Origin: CAWUIH01 sp963922495
Lineage (GTDB): Bacteria > Pseudomonadota > Gammaproteobacteria > Coxiellales > Coxiellaceae
Assembly: GCA_963922495.1 (NCBI GenBank)
Contig: CAWUIH010000007.1
Location: forward strand, 1-45,320
Length of the DNA: 45,320 nucleotides
Direction: 5' to 3'
Made by a program: the position numbers and the translations under genes. The notes under the pieces were generated by a model, which had not been told where the DNA came from, searched no databases, and saw nothing but the letters and a program-made list of their open reading frames with translations. Numbering within the stretch: position 1 is the stretch's first letter; each line of letters begins with the position of its first letter. Of this stretch, positions 23,587 to 32,440 are shown one piece after another.

Positions 23587-25425
23587 ATGACACTGGGTAG
23601 TTTGAGGATAAAAATATTTTTAAATATAGTATTTTGGTGGGTATTATGGTTTTTTTTACTGTTTGTTTACGCTCTTATCCTTCATAACAATTATTACGTT
23701 GCTATAGCCGATCACGCTGTATACTTTATTCAACTCACTGCCGATGCGTTGATCGGTATTTTTAGTTTTCTATCATATAAGCAAGAAAGCGATAAAAAAC
23801 TAAGAAGGTTTTTACTTATCGTCTTCTTAAGTATTTGCATTGGGTTGTTTGCTAATGAAGTATATAACCTATTGTTCAACATTATTGGTTTGAAAACAAC
23901 TAGCGCAGTAATTAACGAGCTTTGGTTGATTCCTTATACAATATTTTTAATTTTGCAAATATTATCCTGGGGTTTATTAACTTATAACGTTGAATGTAAG
24001 CTGGATTGGTCACCTAAAGAATGGTATATCAAAGTCTGTTTCTATCAGGCAGCAGTATTGATTATCCTCTCAAGCTTATTTACGACAGCACTTAAGAAAA
24101 TGCTTGTTAGCCCGCTTGGATCTATACAAATAATCAATACAACACTTGAAGCAATTCTCTTTGCTATGTTATCAATTAGTTTGGCTAAATCGAATAGAAG
24201 GTCGTTATCATACCTTTCAACGGGTTTTCTTATACTTTTGGCATTTAATATTGCGCATAGATTTAGCTATATGTCTGGTTATTATTATAAGACATTTGAT
24301 ATTGCTTGGTTGATAAGTTTTGTTTACATAATATTTGGACTGGGTTGTTTTATTAACGAAAAAAATGAAAAGGTAAAATTTCATTCGTATAATTCATTGC
24401 ATGTGATTACTGGTTCTATATTAATGCTTTTTACGTCGATACTATTTATTTTGTTTATCTCGTTGGAGTTTTTTATAACCACGCTTGAAGTGAATGCTGT
24501 AGGCCAAGTAAATATTTTAATTGATAATATGCCGAGTATTTTAATATTTGCATTTACAATAGCAGCAATCCTTAGCAAGGTAATATCAAGGCACGCATCC
24601 CTTCCTCTTGAGAAAATAACTAAGAGAATTCGTTTGATGCAAGATGGGTGCTTAAACATTAATGAAGTAAGCAAAGGGAACTCTAATATTCATGAAATAA
24701 AAAATCTCGATACATTTATACTGAAAACACTAAATCAATTACAAATTGCTAATCGCGCAAAATCAGAGTTTCTTATGAATATGTCGCATGATTTTCGAAC
24801 ACCCGCTAGCGGTATTTGCTCGATGTCAAAACTACTTTACCAAAAAATGACAGACGAAAAAATGAAACGTTTGCAGAAACTGGTTGTTGGATCATCTAAG
24901 CAACTCTTGACCCTGCTAGATGATGTGTTGGAGTATTCAAAGTTAGATAACAACTCAATGCCTCTGGATAAAGAGACAGTTAACGTAAATGAGATATTGA
25001 ATGAGGTGATTACATTCTCATCAGCAAAAGTAGAAGAAAAGGGGTTGATAATAAAAACTTCCCAACCCGATATTCCGTTATACCATGATATTGATAGAAC
25101 GCTACTACAACGAATATTAATAAACCTTATTTCTAACGCAATAAAGTTTACTGAAAATGGAAGTATTTCAGTGAGCATTGAACAGGACATGGAAAATAAT
25201 TTGGCTATTTCTGTTAAGGATAGTGGGATAGGAATATCACCTGACAATCATGACAAAATATTTGAGCCCTTTATTCGAGTTGAATCTGCTGAAACTTCAA
25301 AGTATTCTGGTATTGGTTTAGGTTTAAGTAATGTCAAACTAATGCTTCACAAACTAGGCGGTCAAATCACACTGAGTAGCTCTCTGGGTAAAGGATCCAT
25401 CTTTACGGTAGTTATTCCAAGCTGA
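23587..25425 (+). CDS. polytopic membrane histidine kinase
   Basis: 612 residues. About nine or ten hydrophobic segments fill residues 8-330; the first eight are closely spaced (7TM-like sensor), and the last two flank a short loop. A charged linker follows (RIRLMQDG), then HisKA with His401 (FLMNMSHDFRTPASGI), and an ATPase domain with NLISNAIKFTENG, VKDSGIGIS and YSGIGLGLSNVKLM. It has no receiver of its own. The start is three bases after the regulator stop, so expression is coupled. The multi-span sensor suggests a lipophilic or membrane-linked ligand and recalls the polytopic kinases LqsS and CqsS, although I see no direct sequence match. It closes the signalling operon. Confidence 0.85.
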   Translation: MTLGSLRIKIFLNIVFWWVLWFFLLFVYALILHNNYYVAIADHAVYFIQLTADALIGIFSFLSYKQESDKKLRRFLLIVFLSICIGLFANEVYNLLFNIIGLKTTSAVINELWLIPYTIFLILQILSWGLLTYNVECKLDWSPKEWYIKVCFYQAAVLIILSSLFTTALKKMLVSPLGSIQIINTTLEAILFAMLSISLAKSNRRSLSYLSTGFLILLAFNIAHRFSYMSGYYYKTFDIAWLISFVYIIFGLGCFINEKNEKVKFHSYNSLHVITGSILMLFTSILFILFISLEFFITTLEVNAVGQVNILIDNMPSILIFAFTIAAILSKVISRHASLPLEKITKRIRLMQDGCLNINEVSKGNSNIHEIKNLDTFILKTLNQLQIANRAKSEFLMNMSHDFRTPASGICSMSKLLYQKMTDEKMKRLQKLVVGSSKQLLTLLDDVLEYSKLDNNSMPLDKETVNVNEILNEVITFSSAKVEEKGLIIKTSQPDIPLYHDIDRTLLQRILINLISNAIKFTENGSISVSIEQDMENNLAISVKDSGIGISPDNHDKIFEPFIRVESAETSKYSGIGLGLSNVKLMLHKLGGQITLSSSLGKGSIFTVVIPS

Positions 25426-25435
25426 AGTTTTAATT

Positions 25436-25492
25436 ATTATTTGATAAAACAATGAAAAAATCACGTAACGTAATGAATTATAATCAAATAAT
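25436..25492. repeat. 10-bp inverted repeat after signalling operon
   Basis: ATTATTTGAT (25436-25445) and ATCAAATAAT (25483-25492) are perfect inverted copies with a 37-nt spacer, 11 bases after the last kinase stop. There is no GC-rich stem or T-tract, so intrinsic termination is doubtful. It could be an operator for the downstream small genes. Confidence 0.45.
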
Positions 25493-25509
25493 TATATTTA
25501 AAACAATGA

Positions 25510-25815
25510 ATGATTGATGCCATATCCTATGTAAAAATAATCATGTTAACGCAGCTAATGAAAATAGCTTATCAAGACCGAGCGTCGTTAGAAATTTTTA
25601 TTAGAAGTGCAATAAATTCTGGAAGAAGGAACATGATTACAGGTTTTCTACTCTTATTAATTTTCTTAAAGCAGCTTAAAATCCGCTACTCTTCATCGCC
25701 AAGAAGCTTTATAACATCATTTTTAATTAGTTTTGATGCTAAAGAAGTTTCCATAAGTTACCGTCATTTTTTAAATGTAATAGATGCTAGATATATGTTA
25801 CTGGGAGATTTTTAA
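25510..25815 (+). pseudogene. degenerate BLUF-domain photoreceptor
   Basis: The frame gives LMKIAYQDRASLEIFIRSAI, then RRNMITGFLLLLIFLKQL, and near the end SISYRHFLNV. This follows the BLUF pattern (IYVS...LEDIL..SR.NN..GITGLLLY...FLQ.LEG...R.F..W). After FLKQL the frame loses similarity, and a neighbouring frame briefly supplies KSATLHRQEAL, consistent with small deletions. The conserved EG after FLQVL and a clean flavin pocket are missing. There is no strong ribosome site. It is most likely a dead blue-light sensor that once sat beside the signalling operon. Assignment is by pattern only. Confidence 0.45.
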
Positions 25816-26021
25816 TGAGAAAAGAGCTTGAGGTCTATGATTCTTCGGACTGGGTAAAAATTTTAATTCGATTGCCTAGGGAGATTCGCACAAGCGTGAA
25901 AACCCTTGCGGCAAGGAGAGAGCATTCTATGAATGACCAAACATTGAACTATATAATCAATGGCCTAAACGAGGAGAACATGGGTGAATTATTAGAGGGT
26001 ACGGATGTCATTAAGGGTTAG
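25815..26021 (+). CDS. ribbon-helix-helix (Arc-type) DNA-binding protein
   Basis: 68 residues with GGGAG seven bases before the ATG. WVKILIRLPREIRTSVKTLA followed by RREHSMNDQTLNYIINGL is a classic Arc/MetJ-type beta strand plus two helices. Such proteins bind DNA as dimers of dimers and serve as relaxosome accessories, partition proteins or transfer-gene regulators. Its place directly before the trb operon suggests transfer regulation, but it could also read the 11-bp repeats, since RHH proteins favour short tandem sites. The stop codon lies within the 9-bp hairpin at 26015-26039. Confidence 0.75.
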   Translation: MRKELEVYDSSDWVKILIRLPREIRTSVKTLAARREHSMNDQTLNYIINGLNEENMGELLEGTDVIKG

Positions 26022-26039
26022 AGCCAGTCCCTCTAACCC
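26015..26039 (+). terminator. hairpin spanning the RHH stop codon
   Basis: GGGTTAGAG (26015-26023), a 7-nt loop, CTCTAACCC (26031-26039): a perfect 9-bp stem that contains the TAG stop (26019-26021). It lacks a U-tract. It may be a weak terminator, an mRNA-stabilising end, or an attenuator between the RHH gene and the trb operon. Confidence 0.4.
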
Positions 26040-26152
26040 ACGCAATCAGTATAAGTCCGGCATGAGCCAAACTACACTAAACAGCAATTAGATCCTAGCA
26101 CTTATGTGTGTAGTTAGCTATGCCCTCATAACTCAGTAGTAGGGTATATAAC

Positions 26153-26320
26153 ATGACAACATGGTTTCACTATCGAAAATATCTAACATTTCTGCGTCAA
26201 ATGGAGCACGCCGACGCATTGCGTCTTTCCATGGATCTAAACAACGCTTTTGAAAGTCGCCTCATTTTGCGTGCTCCTCCTTTAATTAATTCATTAAATA
26301 CTAAGGTGTGCAGTGACTAA
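26153..26320 (+). CDS. small 55-residue protein coupled to trbB
   Basis: An unrecognised short gene. An ATG with AGGG upstream opens a frame that ends at TAA 26318-26320, overlapping the GTG start of trbB (26313) by eight bases. It contains WFHYRKYLTFLRQMEHADAL followed by an amphipathic stretch (LSMDLNNAFESRLILRAPPL). It could be a real regulator of the trb operon or simply a leader whose translation opens the trbB ribosome site, since trbB has no strong site of its own. The overlap with a GTG start is the main evidence. Confidence 0.5.
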   Translation: MTTWFHYRKYLTFLRQMEHADALRLSMDLNNAFESRLILRAPPLINSLNTKVCSD

Positions 26321-27272
26321 GAACCAAGAACAGGCGGAGTTAAAAATAGACTTCCTAAAAAAAATGCTGGGAAGTCGTATTTGTGCTGCTTTAATTGATG
26401 ACGATGTTACCGAGATCATGGTAAATCCCGATGGTGCTGTTTGGTTTGAGTCAAGATCAAAAGGGATGTTTAAAGCTTCTGAAATAGGGGAGTTTGAATC
26501 ACAAAATTTTCTTTTGCAGCTTGCAAGGCTACAGGACTTGTTTCTAAATTTTGAAAATCCTTACATTGAAACATTATTACCCTTTAATCGTGAGCGTTTA
26601 GAAGGCACCATTGCGCCGATCACCGAGCGCGCCTCATTTACCATTCGAAAACCCGCAAAATTTGTGTATCCATTAGAAGATTATTTACAAAAAAAAATCA
26701 TTAATCAATCGCAATTTGATTTTATCTGTGAAGCATTGCTTACTCGAAAGAATATTATGGTTTCAGGCGGACCCGGTACCGGTAAGACAACACTATCGAA
26801 TGCTGTTGTTAAAAAAATGAGTGAAATATGTGATTGCTCACAACGGGTATTGGTGTTGGAAGATACCGCAGAAATTAAATGTGAAATGCCCAATGTATTG
26901 TCAATGGTCACTAGTCAAAATGTTTCAATGACTACGTTACTTAAAATCGCCATGCGCTCTCGCCCCGATCGAATTTTAGTGGGTGAGGTACGGGATGCGG
27001 CTGCATTGGATTTACTCAAGTCTTGGAATACCGGTTGTCCGGGTGGAATCGCGACAATCCATGCTAATTCAACAGAAAGTTCGGTATTGCGGCTATTGTC
27101 TCTAGCGCAAGAGGCTAATGTGCCACCGCCTTATGATTTAGTTTCCGAAACGGTGGATGTCTTAATTAATGTTGTTCGCAATTCTAAACACAAGGCGGGA
27201 CGAGAAGTGAAATCCATTTCTGAAATTAAGGGATTTAACGGTCAACAGTTTGAATTTAAACAGGTTGCTTAA
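26313..27272 (+). CDS. trbB: TrbB conjugation ATPase (VirB11 type)
   Basis: A 319-residue cytoplasmic hexameric ATPase that powers pilus assembly and DNA transfer with TrbE. It begins at GTG. The N-terminal domain spans about 1-125 (FLNFENPYIETLLPFNRERLEG). Walker A is GGPGTGKT (152-159), the Asp box is VLEDTAEIKC, Walker B lies around RPDRILVGEVRD, and the His box is GGIATIHANSTESSVLRLL. It is the first core gene of an operon in the standard Ti/RP4 order trbB-C-D-E-J-L-F-G-I. Upstream is the small coupled ORF. Confidence 0.95.
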   Translation: MTKNQEQAELKIDFLKKMLGSRICAALIDDDVTEIMVNPDGAVWFESRSKGMFKASEIGEFESQNFLLQLARLQDLFLNFENPYIETLLPFNRERLEGTIAPITERASFTIRKPAKFVYPLEDYLQKKIINQSQFDFICEALLTRKNIMVSGGPGTGKTTLSNAVVKKMSEICDCSQRVLVLEDTAEIKCEMPNVLSMVTSQNVSMTTLLKIAMRSRPDRILVGEVRDAAALDLLKSWNTGCPGGIATIHANSTESSVLRLLSLAQEANVPPPYDLVSETVDVLINVVRNSKHKAGREVKSISEIKGFNGQQFEFKQVA

Positions 27273-27289
27273 ACTATGGAGAAACCACG

Positions 27290-27601
27290 ATGAAAAGACG
27301 CTTACATCAACTATCAGGTGCACTGATCTGCCTGTTATTTGCCGCTTCCGCACAGGCATCTACAGTCGCTCAATATCCGTGGGCACAGACATTGAAAAAA
27401 ATTATGGACTCATTGGATGGGCCTGTTGCTTATGCCTGTGCGGGTATCGCGATCGTGATGGCCGGATTGGCAATGGCATTTTTGGATCTACAAGGTGGCG
27501 CAAAGAAATTTGTACAAGCGGCTTTGGGGATCTCCATTGCGTTTGGTGCGGTCACCTTACTATCGACATTTTTTAGTTTTAGTGGCGCGGTCGTTATTTA
27601 G
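27290..27601 (+). CDS. trbC: TrbC pilin precursor (VirB2 type)
   Basis: 103 residues. The signal peptide ends near ASAQA (about residue 23). Two hydrophobic helices follow (PVAYACAGIAIVMAGLAMAF; FVQAALGISIAFGAVTLLST), separated by LDLQGGAKK, the usual pilin hairpin. In RP4 the pilin is trimmed and cyclised by TraF, which is present here at 11313. It sits 17 nt after trbB and 15 nt before trbD. Confidence 0.92.
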   Translation: MKRRLHQLSGALICLLFAASAQASTVAQYPWAQTLKKIMDSLDGPVAYACAGIAIVMAGLAMAFLDLQGGAKKFVQAALGISIAFGAVTLLSTFFSFSGAVVI

Positions 27602-27616
27602 TAGAGGGGGAGGGTT

Positions 27617-27958
27617 ATGCGTGGGACACCAAGACAAACCAATCGCGCACTTTCAGACACGATATTAGTGATGGGTGCAGAAAGAAGTTTAGTCATTGTT
27701 GCTTGCTTTTTTTGGGGTTGGGCATTGATGGGTGTCATTCCGCATTGGCCGACATGGATCGTGATAGCAGGGTTGGTGGGTACCCTTTATTTGCTGCGAT
27801 TTTCTGCAAAAAATGATCCTCAAGGGGCGGCAGTATTTAGGAAAAATAGCCGTTTTTTAGTGCAGAATCGATTTTATTTAGCGCATGGTTATGCTGGTAA
27901 TCTACAAAAAACTCGCCGTGTGCAAACGGTGCCTGTGAGTTTATTTTCAAGGTTTTGA
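27617..27958 (+). CDS. trbD: TrbD inner-membrane protein (VirB3 type)
   Basis: 113 residues. A short polar N-terminus is followed by a membrane hairpin (about 22-60: SLVIVACFFWGWALMGVI, WPTWIVIAGLVGTLYLL) and a cytoplasmic tail ending QTVPVSLFSRF. VirB3-type proteins anchor the VirB4/TrbE ATPase. GGGGGAGGG precedes the ATG, and trbE starts four bases after its stop. Confidence 0.88.
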   Translation: MRGTPRQTNRALSDTILVMGAERSLVIVACFFWGWALMGVIPHWPTWIVIAGLVGTLYLLRFSAKNDPQGAAVFRKNSRFLVQNRFYLAHGYAGNLQKTRRVQTVPVSLFSRF

Positions 27959-27962
27959 TGAT

Positions 27963-30476
27963 ATGAAAAATAGACTGGTTGACGGCTTTTTAAAATTACG
28001 GTGTAACAGAGAGCTACCTGAGTTGCTCAGCTACGCCTATCTTTTTAACGCAAAAACCGTTATTCACAAAGATGCGGCTTTTTCAGCACACTTTAGCTAC
28101 ATCGCCCAGGATGTGGATTCGTCAACCGGCAGTATGTTGGATGCTAATGCGTATGCTGTCTTTCAAGCACTCGGGTTATTAGACGATGGTTGGATGTTTG
28201 AAACAAATCTCTTAAGTGAGGAAGATAAAAAATACGCTGACACAGGCGTTTTCCCTGATCCTGTGTCGGCACTGATTGATGATGCGAGACGATTTAATTT
28301 TGAGCAGGATGAAACGTTTTTCAAATCCACCTGTTATTTGTCGTTGAGTTATATGCCCACTGATCAACTGGGAAAGCAGCTTTCTAAATTGATGGTGGAT
28401 ACTGAGGAAAAAACCAAGAGTATTGATGATGAATATACGTATTTTGAAAATACAGTTCAGCGGTTTTTAACACAATTTCAAAAAATCACCAGCAGTCAGT
28501 CTGGTGTTGCTAGTGATTCGATTAAAGGGCTTGAAAATGTTGAACTGAATCACCTACAACGATTACAGGGCGATATTCTCATCACTTTTTTGCATCAAAC
28601 TATTACTGGAAAACAACACACATTAAAAGCGCCAAAGACGGGTTATTTCTTAGATTCGTACCTTTCATCCGAACATTTTATTGCTGGTGTTATTCCCAAA
28701 ATTGGCAATAAATGGATTAAGGTATTGTTTATCGATGATCTACCGGAGACTACCTATCCGGCCATCTTAGATACGTTGAATTACTTAGGCTTTGAGTACC
28801 GTTGGTCTTCTCGGTTTATACCCTTGTCAACATTAACCGCAGAAAAATATTTAAAATCGCTAAAAAGTCGCTGGTCAAATAAGGCCATTGGTTTCATTGG
28901 CTCGATTAAAATGGCGATGGGTATCGTGCCACCAATTGATGAAGCGGCAGAAGAGCGAAAATATCAGACCTCTATGGCCATCAAAGAAAATAGTTCGGGT
29001 GAAGTACGCTATGGGTTCATGACATCGGTGGTTATTTTAATGAATGAAGACCGGAAAAATCTGGAGCTTGCCGCCGATAAAATCACTCAAGCCATCGAAA
29101 TACAAAACTTTAAAATTCGTAACGAAGCCTTTAATGCAACCGAAGCTTTTTTGGGATCAATCCCTGGTCATGGTTGCTACAATATTCGAAAACCCCTAGT
29201 TGATAGTATTTATGTTTCACATGCGATCCCAACGTCTTCCGTATGGCAGGGCAGTCGAACAGCGCCTTGCCCCTTTTATCCTAAAGGCTCACCGGCACTC
29301 CTTTATGTGAGAACTAAAGGGTCTCGTACGTTTCGCCTTAACCTTCATGTGAGCGATGTGGGACACTTCATGGTTATTGGGCCTACCGGTACTGGAAAAT
29401 CCACCTTGTTGGGATTAATCGGTTGCCAGTTCAGAAAATATCCCAGCTCGCGCGTGATCGTGTTCGATAAAGATTATTCTAACCGCGTGTGGTTGAAAGC
29501 CTTGGGTGGCGACTATTTCGATGTTTATGGTGGTGCACAATTTGCACCTTTTGCGATCCTTGCCCGTTGTCAAGCGGGCACGATAGCTTTTGAAGCTGAA
29601 ATGACGTTTTTAGTTGAATGGTTATGTGAAATTTGCGAATTACAAAAAGTAACCATTACGCCGGATAAAAAAGAAAAAATCGAAGCGTCTCTACGCGCAT
29701 TAGCGAAAACCGGAGCCGATCACCTACGCTTAGATTTGTTACATGTGCAAGACCCAGAAATCAGACAGGCGATTGATCGTTTTAATAGCGGTGCCATTCA
29801 AAAAATGATGAATGGTTTAAGTGATCGTATGGGTGAAACCCCGGTGATTGGTATGGAAATGGGGGAGTTATTAAAGTTACCTGAAGCGATTTACATTCCG
29901 ATAGTGCGTGCTATTTTTCATCGATTAACACGGCTTTTTCAGGACCACCGGCCGACGCTATTAATTCTTGAAGAAGCCTGGTCGTATCTGAGACATGAAA
30001 TCTTTGAAAGTATGCTTGAAGACTGGTTACTCACGTTACGAAAATTTAATGTCGCCGTTGGCTTTATTTCACAGAATATTGAGCACGTTACCCACTCTCG
30101 GATCAGCGGTACGATTAAAGAATCCTGTCCTACAAAAATCTTTTTGCCGAATCATAACGTTTATGATGAGACGGTCGCCAAAAAATACTTAGCGTTCGGC
30201 TTAAACGAGCAGCAAATTATCATGATTGGTTTGGCGGTGCCTAAGCGCGACTATTATTTAACGTCACCAATCGGTAATCGACTCATTGAGTTAGACCTTG
30301 ATCCACTGACGTTAGCGTTTGTAGGGGTATCAAAAGACAAAGACAAGGAAAAATTTCTAGAGATCTATCAACCGGATGATGATCGATGGATCTTGAATTG
30401 GCTCGATTATCAGGGCTTGACCGAGTGGCGGGAATTTGCAGACAACTGCTATTTTCAAGGAGAGAGCCATGCTTAA
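27963..30476 (+). CDS. trbE: TrbE conjugation ATPase (VirB4 type)
   Basis: An 837-residue ATPase at the inner face of the channel. The N-terminal half is the CagE/TrbE/VirB domain. The C-terminal motor has Walker A GPTGTGKS (473-480) and Walker B LLILEEAWSYL, followed by the conserved NVAVGFISQNIEHV region. Length is normal for the family (about 800-850). The stop overlaps the trbJ start by eight bases. Confidence 0.95.
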   Translation: MKNRLVDGFLKLRCNRELPELLSYAYLFNAKTVIHKDAAFSAHFSYIAQDVDSSTGSMLDANAYAVFQALGLLDDGWMFETNLLSEEDKKYADTGVFPDPVSALIDDARRFNFEQDETFFKSTCYLSLSYMPTDQLGKQLSKLMVDTEEKTKSIDDEYTYFENTVQRFLTQFQKITSSQSGVASDSIKGLENVELNHLQRLQGDILITFLHQTITGKQHTLKAPKTGYFLDSYLSSEHFIAGVIPKIGNKWIKVLFIDDLPETTYPAILDTLNYLGFEYRWSSRFIPLSTLTAEKYLKSLKSRWSNKAIGFIGSIKMAMGIVPPIDEAAEERKYQTSMAIKENSSGEVRYGFMTSVVILMNEDRKNLELAADKITQAIEIQNFKIRNEAFNATEAFLGSIPGHGCYNIRKPLVDSIYVSHAIPTSSVWQGSRTAPCPFYPKGSPALLYVRTKGSRTFRLNLHVSDVGHFMVIGPTGTGKSTLLGLIGCQFRKYPSSRVIVFDKDYSNRVWLKALGGDYFDVYGGAQFAPFAILARCQAGTIAFEAEMTFLVEWLCEICELQKVTITPDKKEKIEASLRALAKTGADHLRLDLLHVQDPEIRQAIDRFNSGAIQKMMNGLSDRMGETPVIGMEMGELLKLPEAIYIPIVRAIFHRLTRLFQDHRPTLLILEEAWSYLRHEIFESMLEDWLLTLRKFNVAVGFISQNIEHVTHSRISGTIKESCPTKIFLPNHNVYDETVAKKYLAFGLNEQQIIMIGLAVPKRDYYLTSPIGNRLIELDLDPLTLAFVGVSKDKDKEKFLEIYQPDDDRWILNWLDYQGLTEWREFADNCYFQGESHA

Positions 30477-31242
30477 GCATTATACTTTATGTAAAGTATT
30501 TACTTTAATAATTTTATCCCTGTTGCTTATAGCGCGATCAGCTTTTGCCATGATTCCCGTGATTGATGCGGTCAATGCCAAGCTAAATCTGGTGACATCG
30601 CTTAAAACAGCCACGATGGTTATCCAGCAACTTCAGCAGATCCAAAACCAACTACAATCCATTAAATACCAGGCAGCGAACCTAAAATCGCTATCCGGGC
30701 AAAATTGGGACAATGCGCGTCAAGCATTAACCCAGCTTGGCAGCACAATGCAGCAAGGAAATGCGCTTGCGTACTCAGCTTCTGATATTGATCAACGATT
30801 CAAACAGCGTTTTCCAGGGTATTCCAGTGGGCAGGAAGGCACCACAGACTATTCAAGTCAATACCAAAAATGGGTGCAAACTAACCAAGACACTATGAAT
30901 GGCGTCATGGATCAGATCAATGCAAGCTATGAGCAACAATCACGAGAGGAAGCGTTCGACCAGTTATTGGCGCAAAAAGCTAAATCAACCCAAGGGCGAC
31001 TGCAAGCATTGGAAGTTGGGAATGAGATTGCCGCAGAGCAGATTGCGCAAATGCAAAAACTCAAAGCCACCATGATGGCGCAGGCGAATGCCCAAGCGGA
31101 ATATGATGCCTATCAAGCGCAAAAAGATGCTGCCAGACAGCAATCAGTGGATGCTGTCGTGAAAACATCCGATGCGTCTTACCCACACTATCAAAATAAA
31201 TCGCAGTTTGGGTTAATCCCATCATTTGGCAATGGAGGTTAA
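30469..31242 (+). CDS. trbJ: TrbJ periplasmic protein (VirB5 type)
   Basis: 257 residues from the ATG at 30469 (GGAGAG upstream). The signal peptide covers about 1-26 (LIILSLLLIARSAFA). The mature part is Gln-rich and helical (QQLQQIQNQLQSIKYQAANL; EVGNEIAAEQIAQMQKLKAT), as in VirB5/TrbJ minor pilus proteins. The tail ends SFGNGG. The trbL ribosome site is contained in its last codons. Confidence 0.92.
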   Translation: MLKHYTLCKVFTLIILSLLLIARSAFAMIPVIDAVNAKLNLVTSLKTATMVIQQLQQIQNQLQSIKYQAANLKSLSGQNWDNARQALTQLGSTMQQGNALAYSASDIDQRFKQRFPGYSSGQEGTTDYSSQYQKWVQTNQDTMNGVMDQINASYEQQSREEAFDQLLAQKAKSTQGRLQALEVGNEIAAEQIAQMQKLKATMMAQANAQAEYDAYQAQKDAARQQSVDAVVKTSDASYPHYQNKSQFGLIPSFGNGG

Positions 31243-31243
31243 C

Positions 31244-32428
31244 ATGTTGCACGCTGCCGTTAATACCGGAGTGTTAGATCAAGTGTTGCAAGAATTTTTG
31301 CAAGCACTACAGCGCGATTACACCCGTATCGAAGCGTTGGCAGAAGGACTATTCTACTATCTTGCGGGCATGCAAATTGTTATCAGCGCGATTTGGATGA
31401 TGTTTAAAGGGGATATTCAAGAAGCGTTTGTGAAAACGTTGCAAATATTTTTCACACTCTCCGTATTTTACACTTTGGTGTTATTTGGCGGTTTATGGAT
31501 GCCACAATTAATAAATGGGTTTATTGCAATGGGGACGACATCTTCAGGGATCAGCTCATTAACCCCTTCCTCCGTGATGGGGCAGGGCATTTCTATTGGG
31601 TTTGCAATTATGGATAACTTCAGTCACTGGGGCTGGGTGACACATCCGTTTGGCAGCTTACTATCATGCGCCATACTGATTGCCATTATCATACTTTACG
31701 CGTTATTAGCGGCTGAAATTGCGATCATATTAATTAAAAGTTACGTTCTGGTGTCCTTAAGTGGTTTGATGTTTGCCTTTGGTGCCAACGAAGCCGTCCG
31801 GCCTATCGCGATGAATTATTTCAAAGCGGTGATGGGTATTGGCCTTCAATTATTAGTGTTTTATCTCATTATGGGTGTTGGTGTTCGAATTGGTCAAGAC
31901 TGGGCACATTTGATCGGTCAAGCAGCCAGTCAGCATGAGTTAAAACCTTTCTTAGTCGTTATGGCTGCCGTTATCGTTTTTTACATGATTGTTAAGAATG
32001 TTCCACCGTTCATTGCGGGACTCTCTGGTATTAGCGGTTTTAGGAGTTATGGGGATGCGGCCGTCGGTGCTGCGATGACCGCCGGTGGTGTGGGTGCTAA
32101 GGCAGCGATGCGTGCTGCGACAATGGGTGCTGATGGTGCGCAAGCACTCGGGCAAGTAGGGAAGGGCGTTTTTCAAAGCGGTGCATCTGTGGCTCAAGGG
32201 GTAAAAAGTGGTATGAGCGCACATCACGCGATGGGCCGAGCGGCTATGAATGTCGGAGCAGTAACGGGCGGTTCAATTAAAGATAGTATCATGAAAGCGA
32301 ATCAACACATGAGTTTTGGTCAGAAATTCAATGCCAAAATGGCACAAAGGATGTCCCAACAGGCCGCAACAGCGGCTAAAGCAAGTAGTCCAAGTGATGA
32401 CTTTAAATCAAACCGGGTTAAAAAGTAA
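31244..32428 (+). CDS. trbL: TrbL polytopic inner-membrane protein (VirB6 type)
   Basis: 394 residues from the ATG at 31244, which has a perfect GGAGG site. The N-terminal part carries about six membrane segments (for example YYLAGMQIVISAIWMMF; LGLQLLVFYLIMGVGVRIG-like stretch near 31840-31890) and the FLVVMAAVIVFYMIVKNVPP region typical of TrbL/VirB6. The C-terminal 130 residues are Ala/Gly/Met-rich and soluble. A separate trbK is absent between trbJ and trbL. Confidence 0.92.
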   Translation: MLHAAVNTGVLDQVLQEFLQALQRDYTRIEALAEGLFYYLAGMQIVISAIWMMFKGDIQEAFVKTLQIFFTLSVFYTLVLFGGLWMPQLINGFIAMGTTSSGISSLTPSSVMGQGISIGFAIMDNFSHWGWVTHPFGSLLSCAILIAIIILYALLAAEIAIILIKSYVLVSLSGLMFAFGANEAVRPIAMNYFKAVMGIGLQLLVFYLIMGVGVRIGQDWAHLIGQAASQHELKPFLVVMAAVIVFYMIVKNVPPFIAGLSGISGFRSYGDAAVGAAMTAGGVGAKAAMRAATMGADGAQALGQVGKGVFQSGASVAQGVKSGMSAHHAMGRAAMNVGAVTGGSIKDSIMKANQHMSFGQKFNAKMAQRMSQQAATAAKASSPSDDFKSNRVKK

Positions 32429-32440
32429 TGGAGAAAATTC

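Noticed and set aside
24837..25247. 136-codon minus-strand open frame opposite the polytopic kinase
   Set aside because: Exactly opposes the conserved HisKA and ATPase motifs; a shadow of their codon pattern.
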